Origin: Dehalobacterium sp040766325 | GTDB taxonomy: Bacteria; Bacillota; Dehalobacteriia; Dehalobacteriales; Dehalobacteriaceae | NCBI GenBank assembly: GCA_040766325.1 | Contig: JAXGQR010000002.1 | Span: 248,001 to 312,000 of the forward strand | Direction: 5' to 3' | DNA length: 64,000 nucleotides | Part shown: positions 1 through 9,475 of the stretch, piece after piece | How positions within the stretch are numbered: the first letter of the stretch is position 1 | How the letters are laid out: each line of letters starts with the position of its first letter | The notes under the pieces: model-generated | Told to the model about the DNA's origin: nothing | Database searches by the model: none | The model's input: only the letters and a program-made list of their open reading frames with translations | Translations under genes and position numbers: made by a program

Positions 1-1026
1 AATTTAGCTTGTAAAGTAATGTTCATATCCCCAATTTCATCTAAAAAAACAGTACCGCCATCAGCAATTTCTAATAAACCTAATTTACCTTGTTTATTTG
101 CTCCCGTAAAAGCTCCCGCCTCATACCTGAATAATTCGCTCTCTAGTAGGTTTTCCGGAATCGCCGCACAGTTGACAACGACAAAAGATTCCTGGCTTTT
201 TTGCTGGCATTATGAATAGCGTGAGCAAACAACTCTTTGCCGGTACCACTCTCTCCTTGGATAAGGACACTAATATCAGAAGTGCTTAATTTTTGAGCCA
301 TGGACAAGATTTTATAAAACTTAACCGATTTACCCAATAGATCACCGAAATGATATTTAGCCGCATTCTGAGCTTTGGACCCGATTAATAAGACTATTAA
401 CCTTACTGCTATATTGGGCTAATTTCTTGTTTAAACTCTGAATCTCTGTAATATCGGAAGCAATTGTCACTCCCCCAATTACTTTCCCCTGTACAATTAT
501 CGGGTGCATACTGGCAATATACTCCACTGAGCCAACTTTTCGATAGACACCATACAAAGGTTGCCCGCTTTTAATCACTTCCGGTAAACGGGCACTTGGG
601 CGAGCTAAACTTAGTTCTTTACCAATAAGTCTACAGGGTTTCACCCCTGTTAATCTTGTATATGAAGGATTAATAAACCTAACTATTCCTTTTTCATCAG
701 CGATCATAATCCCGTTATGAATGGCGTTAAAAATACTAATAAACCATTCTGTTTGAGAAGAAAGATCTTGAAAATACTTTTCTAAAATGTTCTCTACAGA
801 TGTGTTTAAAAAACTTTTACTTTTCTGCACATGTTTCTTGCATAATTCTTCCAGTGTATGATCGAAGCAATCCTCCCGCAAAAGCAACAAATAAATCTTT
901 TTTGTCAATGCTACTTGGATTTTGTTTATCTTTACTTTCTAGATAGATTTTTTCTTCATCTGTTGCCATCGCCGATTGAATTACTTCTAACAATGTCTGT
1001 TCAAAACCTTCTAGCTTACCTTTCAA
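1..1026 (-). pseudogene. Sigma-54-dependent PAS/AAA+ activator, frame-broken, 3' end outside window
   Basis: Reads right to left and runs off the window start. The TTG start at 1026 sits inside the end of the molybdenum-subunit gene. The N-terminal part is in one frame to about 870; a PAS domain (about 700-430) is in a second; the AAA+ Walker A (GESGTGKE) is in a third; and after about 200 the AAA+ continues in a fourth, with an intact GAFTGA loop and the FLDEIGD motif. Each break needs a one-base change; the last falls in an A6 run. By family it would be an RpoN-dependent enhancer-binding protein, presumably for the adjacent molybdenum hydroxylase operon (inference). Three or more breaks in 1 kb favour a decayed gene, though sequencing error is not excluded. 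Confidence 0.8.
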
Positions 1027-3355
1027 AATTTCCCCTTCTTTCGCTAGCCGGATAATATTTACTTAATCCAAATAAAATCTTTTCCGGTGTAATGGGCAAA
1101 TCTCGCACAAAGACGCCGGTGGCATTGAAAACAGCATGGGCAATTGCCGGTGCCGCCGTGTTAATCACAACTTCTCCAATGGATTTTGCACCGAATGGCC
1201 CCGTAGGTTCATTACTGGGGGCAAATTTTACAGTGATTTTCCCAATATCCTCACGACAGGGGATTTTATACTGCATAAAAGAATCCGTCTGCAATTTGCC
1301 TCCATCACTGTATTTGACATCCTCAAAAAGAGCTAGCCCGATGCCCTGCACTAAACCGCCTTCAGCCTGGACACAAGCCAAATGGGGGTTAATCACCGTA
1401 CCACAATCAATCACCGCGACAAATTCTATCAAATCTACCTTCCCTGTTTCCCTGTCTACTTCTACTTCCGCAAAACCGGCAATAAAAGGTGGGGGGCTTG
1501 TTTTTCCGCCAAAGGAACCGGTTGCGAATAACTGGCTCTTCTCTTTGCCGTTCATGAGCTCTAAAGCAAGATCATCAAGAGAGATACTTGTCCTTTCATC
1601 TAATGTCTTGACTTTTCTCCCGTCAAACACCACCTGATCTGCCGGCACACCCAAGAAATGCGCTCCTTTTGCTAAGATCTGTTCTTTCAGCCTTTCCGCT
1701 GACCTGATCACTGCATTTCCCGTTACATAGGTGGTGCTAGAGGCATAAGAGCCGGGATCATAGGGGGAGATGTCGGTATCAACACCGTGCACCACAATTC
1801 GATCAACGGTTGTTTCTAAAACTTCCGCTGCCATTTGTGCTAAAATGGTGTCGGAGCCTGTCCCCATATCGGTTGAGCCAATCATCAAAGTATAATAGCC
1901 CTCATCATTTAATTTGATCAGGGCCGAAGCCATATCGACACCGGCAATTCCAGAACCCTGCATCGTCACAGCCATGCCTAATCCTCTTGCTTTTCGATCA
2001 TTAATTTTCCGAAAAGGGGATTTAGCTTCCCAGCCGACAAGTTTTTTTCCCTGTGCCACACAGTGATCCAAGTTACAACTGGTTAAAGTGATGGGCTTTT
2101 CTTCTTCAGGACCGTCTAAAATTGGATTCGATTCTCCTTCTTTGATCAGGTTCATCTCACGGATTAAGGCGGCATCCATACCCAGTTCATGGGCTAATTC
2201 ATTAACAGCTGATTCAAGGGCAAAGGTTCCCTGAGGCGCACCATATCCCCGGAAAGCCCCACCCGGCAATTTATTGGTATATACGGCTTTACCCCGATAC
2301 CTGACACCTTTAGCATGATTATAGAGAGGCAATGTTTTTGACCCCACCAGAGTAAAAACAGTAGGAGCATGTTCCCCGTAAGCCCCCGTGTCAGCCAATG
2401 CTTCTATATCAATAGCCCTGATGATCCCGGAACGCATCGCTCCGATCTTGACCTTAACACGCATCGCTTGACGGCTGTTAGAGGCGGTAAAGGTTTCCTG
2501 ACGTTCATAGACAATTTTACATGGTTTCCCCGTTTTAAGAGTTACAATGGCAGGATAGACATCAACAACCGAGGTTTGTTTACCTCCGAAGCCACCACCG
2601 ATTCTGGGTTTTACTACTCTCACCCGGTTTTTGGGCAGTTCCAATGCTGTAGACAGCATTCTTTTTACATGAAAGGGCACCTGGGTAGAACTCACTACCA
2701 CCAAGCGCTCCTGTTGATCCATATAGGAAAATGCACGATAAGTTTCCATCATACAATGGGCCTGAGCTTGAATATAATAGCTCCTTTCCAAGACAAGATC
2801 AGATTGGGCCAGTTCTTTTTCCACGTCTCCCGCCCCCATATGGCAAGTGGCCGCAATGTTTTTTTCCTGATCCAATCCAATATCAAAATTGACATGAAGA
2901 TCCTTTTCCGGATGTACTTTTGAATCATGATTCATAGCTTGTTCAAAATCTAATACCGGATTTAAAACCTCATAATCTACTTTGATCATTTTCATAGCAG
3001 CCAAAGCCGTCTTTTCATCCCAAGCGGCGATAATGGCGACAGGATCTCCCACAAAGCGCACATACTCATCTAAGATCAATCGATCATAGGGAGATGGCTC
3101 CGGGTAGCTTTGACCTGCTGTTGTAAAACGGGTTTTAGGCATATCCTGATAAGTCAGAACGCATTCCACACCTGCCAAATTTTCTGCTTCCCGAACATTT
3201 ATGGATTTAACCCGGGCAAAAGCATGGGGGCTGCGTAAGATCTTGATAATCAAGCACCGATCCAGGGCTAGGTCATCTGTATAGACCGGTTTCCCCGTAG
3301 CAATAGCCATACCGTCAATTTTGGGAATAGATTTATTTATCGCTCTCATAATCAT
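1016..3355 (-). CDS. Xanthine dehydrogenase family protein, molybdopterin-binding subunit
   Basis: About 779 aa, the usual size for the separate large subunit of prokaryotic molybdenum hydroxylases, which hydroxylate purines, N-heterocycles or aldehydes using water. An N-terminal a/b-hammerhead domain (about 15-125) precedes the Mo-cofactor region. GGGFGGKQ, a GAFRGYGAPQG stretch, ASSTTYVTGNA and a C-terminal GAKSIGEVV that carries the family's active-site Glu are visible. The start is one of TTG/ATG/ATG at 3358/3355/3349; it overlaps the Fe-S subunit gene by about 20 bases, behind a GGGGG ribosome-binding site. Order FAD, Fe-S, Mo subunit indicates one operon. The true substrate cannot be read from sequence; a purine is a reasonable guess. 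Confidence 0.92.
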   Translation of the reverse strand: MIMRAINKSIPKIDGMAIATGKPVYTDDLALDRCLIIKILRSPHAFARVKSINVREAENLAGVECVLTYQDMPKTRFTTAGQSYPEPSPYDRLILDEYVRFVGDPVAIIAAWDEKTALAAMKMIKVDYEVLNPVLDFEQAMNHDSKVHPEKDLHVNFDIGLDQEKNIAATCHMGAGDVEKELAQSDLVLERSYYIQAQAHCMMETYRAFSYMDQQERLVVVSSTQVPFHVKRMLSTALELPKNRVRVVKPRIGGGFGGKQTSVVDVYPAIVTLKTGKPCKIVYERQETFTASNSRQAMRVKVKIGAMRSGIIRAIDIEALADTGAYGEHAPTVFTLVGSKTLPLYNHAKGVRYRGKAVYTNKLPGGAFRGYGAPQGTFALESAVNELAHELGMDAALIREMNLIKEGESNPILDGPEEEKPITLTSCNLDHCVAQGKKLVGWEAKSPFRKINDRKARGLGMAVTMQGSGIAGVDMASALIKLNDEGYYTLMIGSTDMGTGSDTILAQMAAEVLETTVDRIVVHGVDTDISPYDPGSYASSTTYVTGNAVIRSAERLKEQILAKGAHFLGVPADQVVFDGRKVKTLDERTSISLDDLALELMNGKEKSQLFATGSFGGKTSPPPFIAGFAEVEVDRETGKVDLIEFVAVIDCGTVINPHLACVQAEGGLVQGIGLALFEDVKYSDGGKLQTDSFMQYKIPCREDIGKITVKFAPSNEPTGPFGAKSIGEVVINTAAPAIAHAVFNATGVFVRDLPITPEKILFGLSKYYPASERRGNFER

Positions 3356-3800
3356 CAACCCCCAAATATTTTTTAATTGCCCGCATTTGGCTTTGATAGC
3401 CGGAACAGCGGCATAGATTACCGTTTAAATAATGACGGATCTCATCTTCTCCCGGCTTCTTTAATTCTTTTTTCATAGCCAATACCGTCATAATTAATCC
3501 TGGGCTGCAATAACCGCATTGCTCCCCGCCTTCTTTGACTAAAAACTCAGCAAATTCACGTGCTTTCTCTTCCACGCCTTCAATAGTAGTCACATTTTTA
3601 CCATCTGCTCGAGGAGCCGGTACGGAGCAAGAAAGCACCGGTTTTTCCTCAAGCCACACAGTACACAAGCCGCAAGAGCTGGTATCGCAGCCCCGGCGAA
3701 TGCTAAGATACCCATAGCGCCTTAAAGCGTCAGATAAAAACTCATCCGCAGCTACCTCCATAGGCATATTTTTGCCGTTGATTTTAACATCTATTTTCAT
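3333..3800 (-). CDS. Molybdenum hydroxylase (2Fe-2S) subunit
   Basis: 155 aa, the normal size for the small iron-sulfur subunit that passes electrons from the molybdenum centre to FAD. The N-terminal plant-type ferredoxin domain shows the C-x4-C-x2-C pattern (CDTSSCGLC) with a fourth Cys near VLSC. The C-terminal helical domain carries CGYCSPG and the CRCSGY motif for the second [2Fe-2S] cluster. Its ATG overlaps the stop of the FAD subunit gene (ATGA-type overlap), which implies translational coupling. All eight cluster cysteines look present, so this subunit appears functional even though the FAD gene upstream has a frame break. Confidence 0.94.
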   Translation of the reverse strand: MKIDVKINGKNMPMEVAADEFLSDALRRYGYLSIRRGCDTSSCGLCTVWLEEKPVLSCSVPAPRADGKNVTTIEGVEEKAREFAEFLVKEGGEQCGYCSPGLIMTVLAMKKELKKPGEDEIRHYLNGNLCRCSGYQSQMRAIKKYLGVDDYESDK

Positions 3801-4590
3801 GCTAAAACCTCCTGAACTGCCCTTTTAATTAAAACTGGACAGATTCTCTGACGATACTCTTTACTTCCTCTGATATTACTACCAAAAGTCATCTCCCCAA
3901 CTGCCATCTGAGCCGCCCTCTCAATTTGCTCCACGGTAGGATCACCTTTCCCCAATAGAACAGAGGCTTGTTGGGCAATCTCACATCGGCCGGGTCTGGC
4001 ACCAATCACAATACGCCAATCCTCTTCCAACCTGGACACAGCTACATTTAAAATAGCATAATCCCCCTGAGAATTGCGCATCATCTGAAAGGAGGCTTGA
4101 CGCTCTGATTTCTGAATAATTAGCTTCACCAGGATGTCACGCCCCCCACACCTTTTTGCAAAAACTTAGCTAAGGGCATACGTCCTGCTTGATATAGTTC
4201 TACATCCACATCTAAGGCAAGTAATGCAGTATTTAAGTCGGAAAAGCCAAAGCGAGCAAACACATTTGCACCTACTGTGGCTAAATTTCTCAGCTGCACA
4301 CCGACGATATGTCGTACAGATTTATTCAGAATACCGTTAAAATAACTATTCAAAATAGGGCTATTCTCCACTTCCCGAAGAGTTGTAGCAGCACCAATTT
4401 CCATGGTATCCTCGGTTTCTATAATATAATTTAAACCTAATCGGGAAATGTCCACCGCTGTTTCAATGGTTTTTCTGCCTAACCTCAGATAAGTGCTCCC
4501 TCCAATAATGGTATTACTGGAGTGTTTGTGGAGTATCTGATAGGCTTCCTCCAAAGACTGGGGAAAAAGATATTGTTGCACAGAATACAT
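3797..4590 (-). pseudogene. Molybdenum hydroxylase FAD-binding subunit, split by a frameshift
   Basis: Starts at ATG 4590 behind GAGGGGG. The N-terminal 150 residues are an FAD-binding PCMH domain (IIGGSTYLR, then an ATVGANVF stretch typical of CoxM/XdhB). The frame then ends at 4126, and the C-terminal CO-dehydrogenase flavoprotein domain continues in another frame to 3797. The break lies in a G6 run at about 4141-4146: adding one G restores a continuous protein of about 264 aa reading GGRDILVKLIIQ across the join. Recent decay, phase variation at the G tract or a sequencing error are all possible. Without it the enzyme would lack its flavin subunit. Confidence 0.82.
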
Positions 4591-4639
4591 TATAATCCCC
4601 CTCGAAAAATTTCTTTATCATATTCTCTTACACCTACAA

Positions 4640-4777
4640 TTAACTCTTTTTTTCCTGTATCATATGTTTCAACCATTTTATTTCCTGATTGATTTTACGC
4701 TGGCGCAAACTTAAACTGACGGTATAGGCAAAAAGAACCAGCCATGTTGCTCCATAAGCCCAAAACAGATATTCCAT
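4640..4777 (-). CDS. ccmD: CcmD-like small heme exporter protein
   Basis: A 45-aa protein starting MEYLFWAYGATWLVLFAYTV: one transmembrane helix followed by a basic, charged tail (LRQRKINQE). That is the CcmD pattern, and it directly follows ccmC in the operon behind a clear AGGAGG ribosome-binding site. In System I cytochrome c maturation, CcmD helps release holo-CcmE from the CcmABCD complex. The gene is short and weakly conserved, so the call rests on position, length, topology and the aromatic N-terminus. Confidence 0.82.
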   Translation of the reverse strand: MEYLFWAYGATWLVLFAYTVSLSLRQRKINQEIKWLKHMIQEKKS

Positions 4778-4802
4778 CCCATAACCTCCTTGGAAAAATA
4801 TA

Positions 4803-5501
4803 CTAATTTAGCCATTCTCTCATCTTTCGTTTTAGCTCTTTTAAATCATCCTTGGTTTTAAAAAGATCTACCGTCCTTGTCAGATAATAAAAATAGAAAA
4901 GAGTAAAAGCCGCCACACTGAACATGAGGGTAAAAAACATTTCCGGGGCTAAATTCATGCCTCCACTATTAAAAACTGTCGGATGAGATACATTCCACCA
5001 GCGCACGGAAAAAAACACAATCGGCACATCAATAAAACCAATAATGCCAAACACAGCGGATAATCTGGCTTTTTTTTCCTCCTCAGTGGAGGAGGAGCGA
5101 ATCAAAATATAAGCCACATAGATAAACCAAAGAATCAGACTAGTGGTAAGTCTAGGTTCCCAAGTCCACCAGGTATTCCAGGAACTTTTTGCCCAAATAG
5201 GACCGGTAATTAAGACAATGGTAGTAAAAATCGTGCCGATCTCTGCGGAAGCTGCCGCAATGCGATCCCATTTGCTGTTACGGTTGATCAAATAAAGAAT
5301 GCTGAAAATAAAGACGACGAAAAAAGCAAAGAAGGCCACCCAAGCTGTGGCCACATGAAAATAGAAAATCTTTTGTACCACACCTAAGGTCTTTTCTACC
5401 GGTACCCACATAAATATCAAAAATAAATCCACCAGCATGACAATAAATGTCGCCAGTCCTAAAACTGCCCTAGTTTTTTCCTTGATCCTTTCCTGGACCA
5501 C
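4803..5501 (-). CDS. ccmC: Cytochrome c biogenesis protein CcmC (heme handling)
   Basis: 232 aa, six predicted membrane helices, with the tryptophan-rich WWD-type segment (WNTWWTWEPRLTT) that presents heme at the outer face of the membrane. CcmC attaches heme to CcmE. The GTG start at 5501 follows GGAGGTG just after the ccmB stop. It lies in the minus-strand order ccmE-ccmF-ccmA-ccmB-ccmC-ccmD. CcmC resembles CcsA/CcmF in the WWD domain, but the size and place in the operon separate them. Confidence 0.93.
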   Translation of the reverse strand: MVQERIKEKTRAVLGLATFIVMLVDLFLIFMWVPVEKTLGVVQKIFYFHVATAWVAFFAFFVVFIFSILYLINRNSKWDRIAAASAEIGTIFTTIVLITGPIWAKSSWNTWWTWEPRLTTSLILWFIYVAYILIRSSSTEEEKKARLSAVFGIIGFIDVPIVFFSVRWWNVSHPTVFNSGGMNLAPEMFFTLMFSVAAFTLFYFYYLTRTVDLFKTKDDLKELKRKMREWLN

Positions 5502-5504
5502 ATC

Positions 5505-6191
5505 CTACACCTCCAACACATATTCAATCAATACCAAGGATACCGAGAAAAATATAACATCAAAAACAACCATTAAACGAATCCAGGACCAGAAGGCTGC
5601 TACCCATACAGGATCAGCCCAGGAACCTGATAAAACAATACCCGTTCCCTTGACCCCTGCCAAAAATAATGGGATGAGAATAGGAAAGAGAATGATCGGC
5701 AGAAGCAATTCATTACTTTTAGTATTAGCCGCTAAAGCCCCCAAAAAAACCCCCACTCCTGAAAAGCCAAAAATTCCCAGAAAAAGTATCAATAAAAGGC
5801 TCCATAAAGAACCCTGAATTTCTACGTTAAAAAACACGATAATTAATGGTAAAGAACACAATTCTACCAAGGAGAGAAAAAGGAAATGAGTGGCCGTTTT
5901 CCCCAAATAAATAGCACTTTTGCTGATCGGGGCCAGGAACAAACCGATTAAGGCATCATTCTCCTTTTCCGCTAAAAAGGAACGATTCAAGCCAAGCATT
6001 CCCGCAAAAATAATGGTGACCCAAATCACGCCGGGAATCATTTCCGAAGGCATCTTTTGACCCGGCTGGATAAAGGAAAAAGCAAAAACCACGATGACCA
6101 TGAGCGCAAAAAGCACCATGGCTCCGGAAACTTCTCGGGAGCGGACTTCAATGGCTAAATCCTTCCAGATTAGCCACAGCACCTTTTTCAT
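5505..6191 (-). CDS. ccmB: Heme exporter subunit CcmB (ABC permease)
   Basis: About 228 aa with six hydrophobic helices; CcmB family over its whole length. It forms the membrane part of the CcmAB ABC complex, which uses ATP to release holo-CcmE from CcmC. I place the start at ATG 6191, behind the GGAG formed by the end of ccmA; a GTG nine bases upstream is the alternative. The gene overlaps or abuts ccmA and ccmC, consistent with one transcript. Confidence 0.9.
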   Translation of the reverse strand: MKKVLWLIWKDLAIEVRSREVSGAMVLFALMVIVVFAFSFIQPGQKMPSEMIPGVIWVTIIFAGMLGLNRSFLAEKENDALIGLFLAPISKSAIYLGKTATHFLFLSLVELCSLPLIIVFFNVEIQGSLWSLLLILFLGIFGFSGVGVFLGALAANTKSNELLLPIILFPILIPLFLAGVKGTGIVLSGSWADPVWVAAFWSWIRLMVVFDVIFFSVSLVLIEYVLEV

Positions 6192-6196
6192 TTTTC

Positions 6197-6862
6197 TCAC
6201 TCCATTCCTATCTGCTGAAGATAAGTATGTTGAATCTCCTTTGATCCATGTAAAGAGACAGAATCATCGAAAATCATCCTTCCGTTTTTCATGATCAAAA
6301 GTCGGTTGACCCGCTCCATGCCCTGTTCAAAGCTATGAGTCACCATTAATATCGTTTTCCTCCTCCAGTGCATTTCCTCCAAGACTTGTTCTAAGAGAAG
6401 CGTACCCTTCTGATCCAACCCGGTAAAAGGCTCGTCCAAAAATAAAATTTCCGGGTCATGGAGTACTGCCCGCGCGATGGCCAAACGTTGCACCATTCCG
6501 CGGGAAAAGGTATGCACAGGTTCATGAGCAAAAAAAGATAACCCCACTTGTTCCAGCAGCGTGGCTATGCGTTCAGACAATCGTGGCACCTGAAAAAGAT
6601 GACCGTAAAATTTTAAATTCTCATACGCTGTAAGTCGGTCATACAGGAAGGAGCGATGGGCAAGAACACCGATTTGTCCCTGGATGGCTACATTTCCGGT
6701 AGAAGGTTTTTGGATGTGGGATAAAACCTTCAGTAAGGTTGATTTTCCTGCTCCGTTAGGACCTAATAAAAGAGCAAATTCTCCCGGGGCGAGGGTGAGA
6801 CTAATATCCCGTAGAATCATTTTTCCGCCCAAGGAAAGAGAAATATGATCTCCTCGGATCAT
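6197..6862 (-). CDS. ccmA: Heme exporter ATP-binding subunit CcmA
   Basis: 221 aa ABC ATPase. Walker A is GPNGAGKST, the signature is FSRGMVQRLAIARA, Walker B is ILFLDEPFTGLD, with the switch His in MVTHS. The SRGM signature in place of SGGQ is typical of CcmA. The start is ATG 6862, which overlaps the ccmF stop in an ATGA; an upstream in-frame extension would run into ccmF and is unlikely. It energises the CcmABCD heme-release step. Confidence 0.93.
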   Translation of the reverse strand: MIRGDHISLSLGGKMILRDISLTLAPGEFALLLGPNGAGKSTLLKVLSHIQKPSTGNVAIQGQIGVLAHRSFLYDRLTAYENLKFYGHLFQVPRLSERIATLLEQVGLSFFAHEPVHTFSRGMVQRLAIARAVLHDPEILFLDEPFTGLDQKGTLLLEQVLEEMHWRRKTILMVTHSFEQGMERVNRLLIMKNGRMIFDDSVSLHGSKEIQHTYLQQIGME

Positions 6863-8806
6863 GAAACCAACCCCTTGTCGGTCCGCCTTTTTGCCGGCCA
6901 GAGCACGAGTAGAGTACCTAAAATCAAGATATAACCGCCAATCCACAACCAATTCATCAAAGGATTAACATGGACTTCCAAAGTCGCCTCCATCCCTTCT
7001 TCTCCCCACCCTGCTAAAACAATATAAAGATCCTCAATGGGACCGCCCAAAATCTCAATTTCTGTACGGGGGCTCTCCCAATTGGGATAAAAAACCTTCT
7101 CCGGTGTTAAGATTTCTACAGGCTGTCCATTGCGTTCTACTAATAAGTCGGTATAGATGACAACATTGACACCATCTTCCCGACTTTTTACCCCTTGAAA
7201 AGTAATGTCATAGTCGTATATTTTACCCACAGAAAAGGTTTCCCCTACGGTGACGTTTTGCATCGTCTCCACCGTAAAAAAAGCATTACCAATGACGCCG
7301 ATCGCAAAAAAGGGCGACACCCACATGTACCAAATGACCTCCAAGGCTGCGTCGCACCCCGGCCTTTACTTTGTTATGGCGCCAATTGCCGATAATAGAC
7401 ACCATAAGCCGCAAGGTATTAAGCAAAACAAAGGTAATCACGGCAAAACCGATTAAGCTCCAGGCATGATGAACTCCCTGAAAAAAAAGAAACACACATA
7501 GTATAAGCGCTCCTGCCAAGGGAAGAAGCAATGAGGCCGTAAATCCGCGGACTTCTGTTTTTTTCCATGGAATCACAGTACACAGGCCAATTAATAAAAC
7601 TATAGCCAAAAGTACCGGACCGGTGGATCCATTAAACCATTCCCGGCCCACAGTCCTTTCTACACCTGTCAGCATACCGCTGAAAATAGGCAAATTAGTG
7701 CCTAAGAAGATGATAAATGCACAGGATATGAATAAAACATTATTTAAGAGAAAGCTTGTCTCTTTAGAAAGGAAAGCGACGATCTCATGCTCTCCTTTTA
7801 ACAAATTACGCCGGGTAAACAATAGGTATAAGGCCCAAAAGAGCATGGCAAACATGAAAAACCCAAACCAGTAATTTAAATTGGATTTGGGAAAAGCATG
7901 CACGGAAGCAAGGATGCCGCTCCGCACAAGAAAAGTCCCATATAAAGTCAATACATAGGTGATGATGACCAAAACCATATTCCAGACCTTAAACATACCT
8001 CTTCGTTCCTGGATCATCAAAGAATGGAGGAAAGCTGTTCCTGTCAGCCAGGGAAGAAATGAAGCATTCTCCACCGGGTCCCAGGCCCAATATCCACCCC
8101 AGCCCAGTTCAATATAAGCCCATTGGGAGCCTAATAGATTCCCAATACTTAAAAACAACCAACTAAGCACCGCCCATTGCCGAACATAGCGCAGCCATTG
8201 GTGATCCTCTCTCTTTAGAACCAGAGAAGCCATGACAAGACCAAAGGGCACAACCCAGCCCACATAACCCAGATAAATGGCCACAGGATGAATGACCATC
8301 CAAGGTGTTCTCAACATGGGGTTCAAACCCCGCCCCTCTTCCATCCCGTGGGGTATACTTTCAAAGGGATTGGCAAATAAAATCATGGAAACGAGAAAAA
8401 AAATGATATTTACCACAACGACACCGGAGACAACAGCAAAAAATTTCTGATCATGGTGAGAATCGAAGAAAGTGATTAAGGCTCCCGCCAGAGCCAGCAT
8501 TTGGGCCCACAAAAGAAGAGATCCGGCATTTCCGGCCCAGAAAGCAGACACTTTATACAAAAAAGGCAATTGGGTAGAAGAATAATCATGTACATATTTA
8601 ATACTAAAATCATCGGTCAAAAGGGCATACAATAAAATCAGGGAAGCAGCGGTGATGAAAGCTGCCGTAACAACCATTCCTAACTGGGCTTTTAAAAGCA
8701 GCCCTTCCCGCTTTTTTTTCAAGCCGGCCAGATTCAAATACAAAGTATAAAGCCCGGCTAACAAGGCCAAAATTAACAAGCCTTCGCCAAAAGTAGCTGT
8801 AATCAA
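6859..8806 (-). pseudogene. ccmF: Cytochrome c heme lyase CcmF, split by a frameshift
   Basis: TTG start at 8806 behind AGGAGG. The N-terminal 500 residues carry many membrane helices and the WWD heme-binding segment (WGGYWAWDPVENASF), with conserved histidines on outside loops. The frame ends shortly after GGHLVHVGVALF; the rest (FAIGVIGNAFF onward, including the periplasmic domain and last helix) continues in another frame to 6859. The break lies in a T6 run (A6 at 7306-7311 on the plus strand): one T fewer gives a continuous protein of about 648 aa, the normal CcmF length. CcmF joins heme from CcmE to apocytochrome c. Since the rest of the operon is intact, sequencing error or slippage is at least as likely as decay. 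Confidence 0.85.
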
Positions 8807-8838
8807 TTCCTAACCTCCTGGGATACTATTTTGTGATT

Positions 8839-9237
8839 TTATTCTAATTCGGCCTCATATTTTGAGGGGCATTTGGTAATCATTTCCTCGGCTTGAAACA
8901 CACCATCCCCGGTATAATAACCTCCTACCAGTACCTCTGTAGCATCTTGAAAATTATCAGGCATTGACTTATTATATAACACTGGCATCATCTGGGTTGA
9001 ATCTTTCAATCCGGTAACCACAAAGGTTAATTCTACCTGTGAAGCATCCCACTCTATGGAATCACCCTGTACCCTTCCTTCAGTCTGCACATAGGTTTCT
9101 TGATATTCTGCCCCGGATTTAATCAGTTCCTCCAGGGCAACATGGACTTTAACATTACTAAACCCTGATATAATCAGAAAAGATATTGCTCCGATTACAA
9201 TAACCGAGCTGATAAGGATTTTTTTTTGCACTGTCAT
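8839..9237 (-). CDS. ccmE: Heme chaperone CcmE, cysteine (CxxxY) type
   Basis: 132 aa: an N-terminal membrane anchor (about 8-26), then the OB-fold domain. The heme-binding motif near the C-terminus is CPSKY (C123, Y127), that is CxxxY. The classical proteobacterial motif is HxxxY; the Cys form is known from Desulfovibrio-type and archaeal CcmE. It accepts heme from CcmC and hands it to CcmF. First gene of the ccm operon, ATG behind AGAGGAAATGAT. Confidence 0.92.
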   Translation of the reverse strand: MTVQKKILISSVIVIGAISFLIISGFSNVKVHVALEELIKSGAEYQETYVQTEGRVQGDSIEWDASQVELTFVVTGLKDSTQMMPVLYNKSMPDNFQDATEVLVGGYYTGDGVFQAEEMITKCPSKYEAELE

Positions 9238-9359
9238 ATCATTTCCTCTTTCTTTAATTCTGTCTTTTCTATGCCGTTGATACCATTGTACACAACGATA
9301 TCTATCATGGGCAGATAAAACGAAAGGTAATTTTTGTTTATCGTATTGCCAACAACAAA

Positions 9360-9387
9360 ATTATACCTTATTTTCGCACCAAAAGAA
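9360..9387 (-). promoter_or_regulatory. Possible sigma-70 promoter for the ccm operon
   Basis: On the minus strand a perfect TATAAT (9360-9365) is preceded, after 16 bases, by TTCTTT (9382-9387), a weak -35. It lies about 120 bases upstream of ccmE, the first gene of the operon, and no better candidate is seen. Only the -10 box is convincing. Confidence 0.35.
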
Positions 9388-9446
9388 AATTGAAAGTTTA
9401 GGAATGTATATAATATAAGTCCTATTATTTTATCGAGAAAGAAATT

Positions 9447-9475
9447 AAAGACAGACCCATCAAAGGTCTGTCTTT
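9447..9475 (-). terminator. Intrinsic terminator after the 9475-10062 gene
   Basis: Perfect 11-bp stem (AAAGACAGACC / GGTCTGTCTTT) with a 7-base loop. On the minus strand it is followed by a T-rich stretch, and it touches the stop codon of the upstream membrane-protein gene. Confidence 0.75.

Noticed and set aside
2369..2923. 184-residue open frame on the plus strand
   Set aside because: It lies wholly inside the molybdenum-subunit gene on the opposite strand; it is a shadow frame with no family resemblance.
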